Assembly (NCBI GenBank): GCA_036501345.1
Contig: DASYAN010000444.1
Coordinates: forward strand, 1-13,857
DNA: 13,857 nt
Source: DASYAN01 sp036501345
GTDB taxonomy: Bacteria; Chloroflexota; Ktedonobacteria; Ktedonobacterales; Ktedonobacteraceae
Direction of reading: 5' to 3'
Shown here: positions 7,950 through 13,857 of the stretch, one piece after another
Position numbering within the stretch: the stretch's first letter is position 1
How the letters are laid out: each line of letters begins with the position of its first letter
Notes under the pieces: model-generated
What the model was told of the DNA's origin: nothing
Databases searched by the model: none
The model's input: only the letters and a program-made list of their open reading frames with translations
Position numbers and translations under genes: made by a program

Positions 7950-8564
7950 ATGCTAGGTTCACAGAAGCCTATCGAGTTGTTTTGCGCCTCAGCCCATCCC
8001 GATGAACGCTGGCGCCAGCAACTGGATATCCATCTAAGCCTGATGCATCGCCAGGGGCTCATTGCTACTTGGTATGATCGGCAGATCACCGCAGGCACGG
8101 AATGGGCACAGGCCATTGATGTTCACCTCAATAGTGCTTCGGTGATCCTTCTGCTCATTAGCCCCGACTTCTTTGCCTCCGACTATTGTTATGGCATTGA
8201 GATGAAGCGAGCACTGCAACGACACCAGACTAACGAGGCGCGTGTGATCCCTATTCTGCTGCGGCCTGTGGACTGGAAAGGGGCTCCATTTGCACACTTG
8301 CAGGCACTTCCGACCAATACCAAGCCAATTACCACTTGGAACAATCAGGATGAAGCCTTTGCTGATGTGGCTGCTGGCATTCGCCGGGCCGTCGAAGATC
8401 TGGCCAGTTCCTCTGCAAGCAATGCTCATAGTGAAAAATCAGTGAGAGAATTACAAGGCACAGGGAAATATCACCTAGACAACCACAGGACTGTGCTGGG
8501 GCAGGTAATCGGTGATCATAGCACGGTACACCAGCACTTTTATCATTTGCCAGAAGAACTGTGA
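7950..8564 (+). CDS. Small TIR-domain protein with amyloid-motif-like C-terminal tail
   Basis: This 204-residue protein starts at ATG 7950, with GAGGTAGG (7935-7942) seven bases upstream. Residues ~7-150 form a TIR_2-type domain: IELFCASAHPDERWRQQL, the WYDRQITAGTEW segment, ILLLISPDFFASDYC, then E84 in GIEMKRAL at the expected catalytic glutamate position, and VIPILLRPVDW. It is a close relative of the TIR domain of the next gene. After a short Ser/Ala-rich linker the tail (170-197) is Gly/Val/Gln/His-rich, with TVLGQVIGDHSTVHQHF. This resembles short prion-like or RHIM-like signalling motifs (V-x-G-x-x-x-x-V-x-Q pattern) that link bacterial effectors to NLR-like sensors; the likeness is my inference. 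The protein is probably an NAD-cleaving effector triggered by templated assembly. Confidence 0.88.
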   Translation: MLGSQKPIELFCASAHPDERWRQQLDIHLSLMHRQGLIATWYDRQITAGTEWAQAIDVHLNSASVILLLISPDFFASDYCYGIEMKRALQRHQTNEARVIPILLRPVDWKGAPFAHLQALPTNTKPITTWNNQDEAFADVAAGIRRAVEDLASSSASNAHSEKSVRELQGTGKYHLDNHRTVLGQVIGDHSTVHQHFYHLPEEL

Positions 8565-8612
8565 AAGAACGTCACATTTTAACGTTTAACGTCAACGTTT
8601 CTTTCGCTTTTT
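8563..8612 (+). terminator. Possible AT-rich terminator after the small TIR gene
   Basis: GAAAGAACGT (8563-8572) can pair with ACGTTTCTTTC (8595-8605) with one bulged base, and CTTTTT follows at 8607-8612. An alternative inner hairpin pairs the two AACGTT copies (8581-8586 and 8594-8599). The stem is GC-poor, so termination strength is doubtful. If real, it would separate the small TIR gene from the large TIR-nSTAND gene. Confidence 0.35.
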
Positions 8613-8620
8613 ACCATATC

Positions 8621-8748
8621 ACCCACATTCCGCAGTTTGCATTGAGAATGACTTCCTAAGCGGCTTTATAAAGCTGAGGTTACGGTTATCTCTGCAATGT
8701 AAACCACCTTCAGAGGCCAATTCCCAAAAATAACTGCGGAATGTGGGT
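8621..8748. mobile_element. MITE-like element with 17-bp perfect inverted ends
   Basis: ACCCACATTCCGCAGTT (8621-8637) is exactly reverse-complementary to AACTGCGGAATGTGGGT (8732-8748). The 94 bases between hold no coding frame. ATC flanks the element on both sides (8618-8620 and 8749-8751), a possible 3-bp target-site duplication. A short, non-coding unit with long perfect inverted ends fits a non-autonomous transposon. An alternative reading is a large structured RNA or regulatory palindrome. Confidence 0.6.
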
Positions 8749-8763
8749 ATCATTTTATCTCTA

Positions 8764-8849
8764 AGGCATGCGTCAAAAGTGGGCGATTCTGCTTGACAGT
8801 GTTGACCTTGTGCAAGTACAAAACTGTCAAGTCGATTTGACGCTTGCCT
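8764..8849. repeat. Nested palindromic element, 86 bases
   Basis: The outer arms AGGCATGCGTCAAA (8764-8777) and TTTGACGCTTGCCT (8836-8849) match in 13 of 14 positions as inverted repeats. The inner arms CTTGACAGT (8792-8800) and ACTGTCAAG (8823-8831) match perfectly over a 22-base loop, which holds CTTG-TG-CAAG. The left arm carries about 10 extra bases between inner and outer stems. It could be a second tiny mobile element or an operator or leader structure for the nSTAND gene 62 bases downstream. Confidence 0.5.
8793..8822 (+). promoter_or_regulatory. Possible promoter for the TIR-nSTAND-WD40 gene
   Basis: TTGACA (8793-8798) is a perfect -35 hexamer. TACAAA (8817-8822) after an 18-base spacer is a weak -10 with four of six matches. 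The site sits inside the nested palindrome and about 90 bases before the start codon. If real, a protein bound to the palindrome, or the hairpin itself, could control transcription. The evidence is only sequence likeness. Confidence 0.25.
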
Positions 8850-8910
8850 AAAGAACTGATAGGCCACCATTGGAGATACGTCGCACCATCAAAAGTTTAG
8901 AAGGACACCG

Positions 8911-11841
8911 ATGGAGAAAAACAGTTTAATGAGCGCTAGCCTCCCTACTGCTGTGAATCTTTTTTGTTGTTATGCCCACGAGGACGAAGCATATTGTCAG
9001 GAACTGGAGAAACATCTGACTTCGTTCAAACGCCAGGGCTATCTGGTCAGTTGGTCTGACCGCCAGATAGTGCCAGGCACAGAATGGCAACAAGAGATCG
9101 CCGCACATCTCTCTTCTGCCAACTTGATCGTGTTGCTTATCAGTCCCGATTTTCTTCACTCGGACGCCTGCGATGAGGAGATGAGACAGGCTCTGGCATT
9201 TGGAAGAGAGGGATATGCACGAGTTGTACCGATTGTGCTACGCCCGGTTGTCTGGCAACAAACGCTGCTAGCTGATTTCCAACTTCTGCCCAGAGAGGGC
9301 AAACCTCTTAGCCTCTGGGAGGATCGAGATGAAGCATGGCGACAGGTGGCCCTTAGCATCGGTGAGATGATCAGTAATATGCTCAATCTGCCGCCTCTCG
9401 TTCCCGGCGAAGTCTCGACTGCCCTGACCCAGCAGACACCTGTACAACCCCTCCTCTTTGAGCCGCGCAATCCTTACAAAGGCCTGCATCCGTTTACCGT
9501 GAGAGATGTGGGCGATTTCTTTGGCCGTGAACGTCTCGTGGCCGAACTGCTCGAAAAAGTGCGCACAACGTACCTCGCTCAGCAGTCTCACCAGGTATCT
9601 CCGTTACTCACCGTTCTCGGTCCAAGCGGATCAGGCAAATCGAGCGTGGTGATGGCGGGCCTGTTGCCTGCGCTCCAACGCGGCGAGATCCCTGGGAGTG
9701 AGCATTGGACCTATCTGGCACCCATGACTCCTGGCCCTTATCCTTTCGAAGCGTTGGCTCGTTGTCTCTCTTACTACTTTCCCCACCGTAGTTTGATCTC
9801 GTTACAGAAAGATCTCAGAACTCCCTCAAAGCGAGGATTACACCTGCTCGTTCAGACACTTCACAAGGGGGGAGGGACTCCCCCCGTGGTTTTGTTTCTT
9901 GATCAATTTGAAGAACTCTTCACGCAAACCCTAGAAGAAGATGAGCGCACACAATTTATTGATATCCTGCTTACTGCGATCACCGAACCCCACAGTGCGC
10001 TGCTAACAATCCTGTCCCTACGTGCCGATTTCTATGACCGCCCGATGCGTTTTCCTGAATTGTTTCGTTTGATGCAGGCCACGCAAGTACCAGTGCTTCC
10101 ACTCGATTATCGCAATCTGCGCGATATTATCAAAAAACCAGCGGCTCTGCCCGATGTCCAGTTGCAATTTGAGGATGATTTGGTAGGAGAACTGCTCGCT
10201 GACATGCGCGGACAGAGTAGTGCCCTGCCTCTGCTTCAGTTTACGATGGATCGTCTCTTCCAAAGACGGCAAGGACATCTGCTTCCACTCTCAGCCTATT
10301 CCGACATAGGAGGCTTGCAAGGGGCACTCGTGCAACATGCAGAGGCAACGTATGCCTTACTCCCCTCTGATGATTATCGCGAGTTGACCAGGGTTCTCTT
10401 TCTGCATCTAATAGAGCCAAATAGTCTTGATCAAGACTCAACACGGAGGCGGCTCGCCTTGAGTGAGTTAGCGCTGGGCGACACCAACAAAACGGAAATA
10501 TTGCAGAGAGTTGCCAATATCTTTACGACGGCTCGCCTGCTTACTACGACCGAGCAGAACGGGCTAGCAGTATTGGAAGTCAGCCATGAAGCACTCATTC
10601 GTAGCTGGCCGCGTCTTGCTATCTGGCTGCGCAAGGCATATGACGATCTTTATTTGCATCGTCGTGTGCGCGAAGACGCTGCAGCTTGGAACAGACTGGG
10701 GCGTCCGGTCACGCGCCTTTACCATAAGGATCAATTGAAAGAAGCTCTGACTTGGAAAACACGTTCTCTACTGAGTCATGAAGAAGATGATTTTCTCACA
10801 GCCAGTGTACGGCAGGAACAGCATCAAGTCACTTTGGAGCGACGGCGCTACAGACGTCGAGGAGTGATAATCGGATTGAGTGTTGTTACAATGATGGCTA
10901 TCGGGGGAGTAGCAGAGGGGATTTTCCTGCTTAGAGGGAAGCCATTCTCCCTGCCCTATACCTATCACGATCATTTTGGTGGTGTATTGAGTGTCGCTTG
11001 GTCTCCTGATGGCTCCCGCATCGCCTCTGGCGGTAACGATACAACAGTTCGGGTTTGGGATTGCTCTAGCGGACAAACTTTGCTCATCTATAAGGAGCAT
11101 TTTGGTCCAGTGCAAAGCGTCGTCTGGTCTCCTGATGGCCGTCGCATTGCCTCTGCCTCCGATATCTCTGCTGGTGATCGTGGAACAGTGAAGGTCTGGG
11201 ACTCCTCCAATGGAAAGACTCTACTCACCTATTCCGCCCATGATGACGGTATACATGGCATAGCTTGGTCCCGTAATGGTCGTCGCATCGCCTCTGCGTC
11301 CCGTGATGGCACAGTAAAGGTCTGGGATTCCTTCCATGGAAAGACCCTGCTTACCTATTCCGGCCATTCTAGTTACGCATGGAGTGTCGCTTGGTCCCCC
11401 GATGACTCTCGTATTGCCTCTGGCAGTGATGATAAGACGGTCCAGGTCTGGGACTCTTCCAATGGAAAGACCCTGCTTACCTATTCCGGCCATTCTAGCG
11501 ATGTATGGAGTGTCGCTTGGTCCCCTGATGGCTCTCGTATTGCCTCTGCCAGCTGGGACATGACCGCGCAGGTCTGGGATCCCTCCACCGCAAAGACCCT
11601 GCTTACTTATCATGGCCATTCTGGACGTCTGTGGAGTGTCGCTTGGTCCCCTGATGGCTCTCGCATCGCTTCTGCCAGTGAGGATAAGACGGTCCAAGTC
11701 TGGCGTCCCTCCAGTAGAAAAACTCTGTTCACCTATCGCGGTCATCTAAGCGATGTATCGAGTATCGCCTGGTCTCCTGATGGCTCTCGCATTGCCTCTG
11801 GCGGCAACGATCAAACTGTACAAGAGTGGATACCCACTTGA
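8911..11841 (+). CDS. TIR-nSTAND NTPase-WD40 sensor-effector protein
   Basis: This 976-residue protein starts at ATG 8911; AAGGA (8901-8905) five bases upstream supports this start over ATG 8929. Residues 14-160 form a TIR_2 domain with SPDFLHSDACDEEM; E90 is the likely catalytic glutamate. Residues ~186-600 form an nSTAND1-type NTPase: the NPYKGLHPF entry and FFGRE, Walker A GPSGSGKS (237-244), Walker B VVLFLDQFEELF (D331), and the conserved VSHEALIRSWPRL near 557-569. After a basic RRRYRRR stretch, residues ~650-674 form one likely membrane helix. Residues 686-976 hold seven WD40 repeats, enough for one closed propeller. By family analogy the propeller or a partner senses a trigger, ATP-driven oligomerisation follows, and the TIR domain destroys NAD+. 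The gene lies downstream of the small TIR gene across two palindromic elements. Confidence 0.93.
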   Translation: MEKNSLMSASLPTAVNLFCCYAHEDEAYCQELEKHLTSFKRQGYLVSWSDRQIVPGTEWQQEIAAHLSSANLIVLLISPDFLHSDACDEEMRQALAFGREGYARVVPIVLRPVVWQQTLLADFQLLPREGKPLSLWEDRDEAWRQVALSIGEMISNMLNLPPLVPGEVSTALTQQTPVQPLLFEPRNPYKGLHPFTVRDVGDFFGRERLVAELLEKVRTTYLAQQSHQVSPLLTVLGPSGSGKSSVVMAGLLPALQRGEIPGSEHWTYLAPMTPGPYPFEALARCLSYYFPHRSLISLQKDLRTPSKRGLHLLVQTLHKGGGTPPVVLFLDQFEELFTQTLEEDERTQFIDILLTAITEPHSALLTILSLRADFYDRPMRFPELFRLMQATQVPVLPLDYRNLRDIIKKPAALPDVQLQFEDDLVGELLADMRGQSSALPLLQFTMDRLFQRRQGHLLPLSAYSDIGGLQGALVQHAEATYALLPSDDYRELTRVLFLHLIEPNSLDQDSTRRRLALSELALGDTNKTEILQRVANIFTTARLLTTTEQNGLAVLEVSHEALIRSWPRLAIWLRKAYDDLYLHRRVREDAAAWNRLGRPVTRLYHKDQLKEALTWKTRSLLSHEEDDFLTASVRQEQHQVTLERRRYRRRGVIIGLSVVTMMAIGGVAEGIFLLRGKPFSLPYTYHDHFGGVLSVAWSPDGSRIASGGNDTTVRVWDCSSGQTLLIYKEHFGPVQSVVWSPDGRRIASASDISAGDRGTVKVWDSSNGKTLLTYSAHDDGIHGIAWSRNGRRIASASRDGTVKVWDSFHGKTLLTYSGHSSYAWSVAWSPDDSRIASGSDDKTVQVWDSSNGKTLLTYSGHSSDVWSVAWSPDGSRIASASWDMTAQVWDPSTAKTLLTYHGHSGRLWSVAWSPDGSRIASASEDKTVQVWRPSSRKTLFTYRGHLSDVSSIAWSPDGSRIASGGNDQTVQEWIPT
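10972..11838 (+). repeat. WD40-coding DNA repeats with a 126-base period
   Basis: Seven repeats encode the propeller. In the middle ones the period is exactly 126 bases (42 codons): AAAGACCCTGCTTA begins at 11340, 11466 and 11592. Blades 4 and 5 also share a longer exact DNA stretch through the linker into CGGCCATTCTAG. Repeat 2 has a five- to six-residue insertion (SDISAGDRG) in its blade. Identity at the DNA level, including synonymous positions, points to recent duplication or gene conversion among blades. Confidence 0.8.
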
Positions 11842-11850
11842 TGCTTAAAA

Positions 11851-11912
11851 CTTATTCGGAAACCCTGAATAGACCTTGGATTAGAGCGGCTTGAGCATAG
11901 TTTCCGAATAAG
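11851..11912. terminator. 13-bp inverted repeat between converging gene ends
   Basis: CTTATTCGGAAAC (11851-11863) pairs exactly with GTTTCCGAATAAG (11900-11912), with partial matching a few bases further out and a 36-base loop. It lies between the nSTAND stop (11841) and the end of the minus-strand frame (11925). It may be a two-way terminator, but the long loop and absence of a clear T-run also fit a small mobile-element remnant. Confidence 0.4.
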
Positions 11913-11924
11913 CTCTTAGTACAG

Positions 11925-12407
11925 CTAGGCAGAAATTCGATCCGAGTTTTGGTTGGCCATGAATTCTCCATTCTGACCCTTTCTCTCTTTGAGATAGTTT
12001 TCTAGTTTTTGCGCTATTTTACGTTTGAGCTTTTCTTTGGAATCTTGTTCTTTATTCTGTTTAAGCTTATTTTCTGTATTTTGTTTGCTTTGCTTGGATT
12101 TTTGTTCCTCGTCCTGTTTCATTCTCTGTTCAAGCTTCTTCTCGAGCTTTCCAATGGTATAATCGGTTTTGCTTCCTGACTGGAATAGGCAATAATCTTG
12201 TATTTTTGCTTTTACAAGCTGCAATGTCCCCTTGCCCGATTTGTCCTCTTGACGTACACTCCAAATTAGGGCAAAATTGTTCGGAGGCATCCGTCTTTTG
12301 TGGAATGTTTGTATCTCTTTTTTGCATAGGTACAACTTAACCAAATGAATGCCCGCTCTGCAACTCTGAGGGACTTTTATCCACCACTTAGCGTGGCTGT
12401 AACCCAT
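11925..12407 (-). CDS. Hypothetical Lys/Glu/Gln-rich protein, doubtful
   Basis: This is a 160-residue frame with no recognised family. The N-terminal half is mixed (GYSHAKWWIKVPQSCRAGIH early on). The C-terminal half, from about residue 90, is almost only Lys, Glu, Gln, Asn, Asp and Arg with regularly spaced Leu, such as KLEKKLEQRMKQDEEQKSKQ, and would form a charged helix or coiled coil. No good ribosome-binding site is seen before the ATG; the frame also stays open further upstream into the opposite-strand gene. Low-complexity sequence can keep a frame open by chance, so this may not be expressed. If real it diverges from the RM-like gene, with start codons about 40 bases apart. No function is assigned. 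Confidence 0.4.
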   Translation of the reverse strand: MGYSHAKWWIKVPQSCRAGIHLVKLYLCKKEIQTFHKRRMPPNNFALIWSVRQEDKSGKGTLQLVKAKIQDYCLFQSGSKTDYTIGKLEKKLEQRMKQDEEQKSKQSKQNTENKLKQNKEQDSKEKLKRKIAQKLENYLKERKGQNGEFMANQNSDRISA

Positions 12408-12447
12408 CGCAATGACAACCCTATTCCAAGGTGAGGGGAGAAAACGT

Positions 12448-13857
12448 ATGGCCGTATTACAGTTTCAGCGTGAAATACAAGAAGGATTTATTACATTACT
12501 CCAATTTGCAGGGCTGATGGAGAATGAAGAGCTACCATACAAAGTAATAACTACTGCTCCAAGCCAATGGTTGCCCTTTTGTTCTTTAAGCAGAACAACA
12601 ATATTAGACGTATCAGGAATGTTCGGATCAACTGACTGGCGTATTAAAGCTGATGTTAAAGATCGTCTTGTAAGGGAAATACAAGCATCAGGCTGGAGTG
12701 ATCAGCAGATAATATCTAATACTCAACTATCGGCCACTTTTTCTCATGTCAGTGGCTCCGAAGCGCGAAAACTACAGGATCGAGTTGAATTTATATTATT
12801 CGGAGATAGCCAGCAGCCCGTCGCAATCATTGGACTTCACACACATGATGCTCCGTTTGAAGCCCTAAGCAAAGAGTTACGATTTACGGCCCTCATACTT
12901 AATGTTCCCTTCGCTATCTTCACAAATGGGAACCAATTATCACTAACAAATATGCTCAGCCAAAGTACGCAAATCCTCAAAATGTTTCCGTCTCCAAACG
13001 ATCTTGGTCTGGAGTCTATATCCACTCCGGATCAGCTAAATTCTGCTTTAGACAGAAATTTAATCAATTATTGTGATACATCATCTTCCCTTATAGAGAG
13101 CCTGGAAAACTTAGAAAAAACTGTTATAATAATTGACTATACACTACCTTGGGGAGACTGGAAAACAGAAAAAACATCGCGCATCCGTGATATGTTGCCT
13201 GAGCAATTCAAGGATACAAAGGCGATAGACTCTTATATAGCATTATTGCTGCTCATTAATAAACACCTGTTAAGTAACCGTTTGGTCTGCGTAGTGCCAG
13301 GGGGATTTACCCAAGTCTCTGCTCTCTCACAGATTCGCTCCTATCTCGCTTCAAACATGCAACTGAAAGGTGTTATAGAACTGCCAAGCGACCTCTACTC
13401 AACAACGAGCATGCCTTCTTCAATATTAATATTAGATACTCAAAGAGGACATTCTTCGAAAAAAACGGCCTTTTTATCTCTACCAAATAGAGGTGACATA
13501 ATTCGAATTAAGGATCAAAGTTGGTATTCCAGTTTGACAACGGGCTTACAAGAAAAACCAATGAAACTTGGTTTTCAAGCAGAAGTAAAAACCAGTGATC
13601 TATGGACCGTAGCACAACACCAGCCTGAGTCTCATGCTATAGAAGAGCACATAACAAAAATTACGACCACACAAACGATTGGTGAGCTTTTTAATATCTT
13701 TCTCGGTCTTCGAAGAGCATCCCAAATAGAAGCAAGTAGTGAAGGAATCCCTGTAATCCATGCACAAAATCTTTCTTCTCAAAAATTGGCCATAGATGAT
13801 CTAGAAAAATTCAGAATTATCTCCCCTATCCCAGAACAATATAAAGTCCGCCAGGGT
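12448..13857 (+). CDS. Restriction-modification-like protein, degenerate N6-methyltransferase with HsdS-like domain (3' partial)
   Basis: An open frame starts at ATG 12448, with GGTGAGGGGAG (12430-12440) seven bases upstream, and runs through the window end: 470 residues with no stop. Residues ~85-165 resemble the N-terminal region of type I restriction-type proteins (RVEFILFG near 112, later FAIFTNGNQL), but the expected PD-ExK residues are not evident; IIGLH stands where an E-x-K strand would be. Residues ~225-345 resemble the C-terminal half of HsdM-type N6-adenine methyltransferases: VVPGGF (near 282), QIRSYLASNMQLKGVIELP, then STTSMPSSILILD. The catalytic NPPY/F motif is absent; IIIDYTLPWGDW is at that place, and no SAM-binding GxG motif precedes it. 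From ~411 (IGELFNIFLGLRR, then GIPVIHAQNL) an HsdS-like target-recognition domain begins. It is AT-richer than the genes to the left. Probable role: DNA recognition without catalysis. Confidence 0.75.
   Translation, partial: MAVLQFQREIQEGFITLLQFAGLMENEELPYKVITTAPSQWLPFCSLSRTTILDVSGMFGSTDWRIKADVKDRLVREIQASGWSDQQIISNTQLSATFSHVSGSEARKLQDRVEFILFGDSQQPVAIIGLHTHDAPFEALSKELRFTALILNVPFAIFTNGNQLSLTNMLSQSTQILKMFPSPNDLGLESISTPDQLNSALDRNLINYCDTSSSLIESLENLEKTVIIIDYTLPWGDWKTEKTSRIRDMLPEQFKDTKAIDSYIALLLLINKHLLSNRLVCVVPGGFTQVSALSQIRSYLASNMQLKGVIELPSDLYSTTSMPSSILILDTQRGHSSKKTAFLSLPNRGDIIRIKDQSWYSSLTTGLQEKPMKLGFQAEVKTSDLWTVAQHQPESHAIEEHITKITTTQTIGELFNIFLGLRRASQIEASSEGIPVIHAQNLSSQKLAIDDLEKFRIISPIPEQYKVRQG

Noticed and set aside
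11221..11745. Minus-strand open frame of 174 residues opposite the WD40 repeats
   Set aside because: It is a shadow of the repeated WD40 codons; its apparent internal repeats mirror the 126-base period of the real gene.
10972..11838. CRISPR-like or minisatellite array reading of the regular repeats
   Set aside because: The repeats are in frame, have a 42-codon period and encode typical WD40 blades.

Overview
The window looks like a defence or conflict island from a large-genome, developmentally complex bacterium. The best guess is a Ktedonobacteria-type Chloroflexota. The basis is the mix of TIR domains, an nSTAND NTPase with WD40 repeats, a kinase-like protein carrying an effector-associated-type adaptor domain, an IS1-like element and mid-GC composition. 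This placement is inference; there is no rRNA or housekeeping gene to confirm it.

Region 1 (102-6374) is a tight four-gene plus-strand operon: a pseudokinase-like protein, a large UPF1/COG1112-type SF1 helicase, a winged-helix protein of unknown function, and a TIR-domain effector. The first and last genes share the same N-terminal domain of about 65 residues. This suggests that the pseudokinase and the TIR effector meet through like-with-like contacts, with the helicase as the likely nucleic-acid sensor or motor. Its nearest known relative by architecture is the Mokosh defence class (COG1112 helicase, Ser/Thr kinase domain, PLD nuclease), but here a TIR domain takes the effector place and the kinase has lost its catalytic loop. 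This is the best candidate for an undescribed system in the window.

Region 2 (about 6507-7682) is a decayed IS1-family insertion sequence. Its transposase is broken by two opposing single-base frameshifts, and short imperfect terminal inverted repeats remain. A gene-free stretch follows (7683-7949).

Region 3 (7950-11841) holds two related TIR genes. One is a small TIR protein whose C-terminal tail resembles a short amyloid-type signalling motif. The other is a 976-residue TIR-nSTAND-transmembrane-WD40 protein with seven blades. Between them lie two small palindromic elements, one with perfect 17-bp inverted ends and MITE-like architecture. A 13-bp inverted repeat after the large gene may be a terminator or another mobile-element remnant.

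Region 4 (11925-13857) is more AT-rich. It has a doubtful minus-strand Lys/Glu/Gln-rich ORF. Divergent from it is a plus-strand gene that runs off the end and reads as a restriction-modification-like protein: degenerate N-terminal nuclease-like region, N6-methyltransferase C-terminal half, then the start of an HsdS-like specificity domain. The methyltransferase SAM-binding and NPPY/F catalytic motifs are not recognisable.

Taken together, three TIR effectors, a helicase system, an nSTAND sensor and a degenerate RM-like gene interleaved with mobile-element debris fit a defence island with NAD-targeting, abortive-type effectors.
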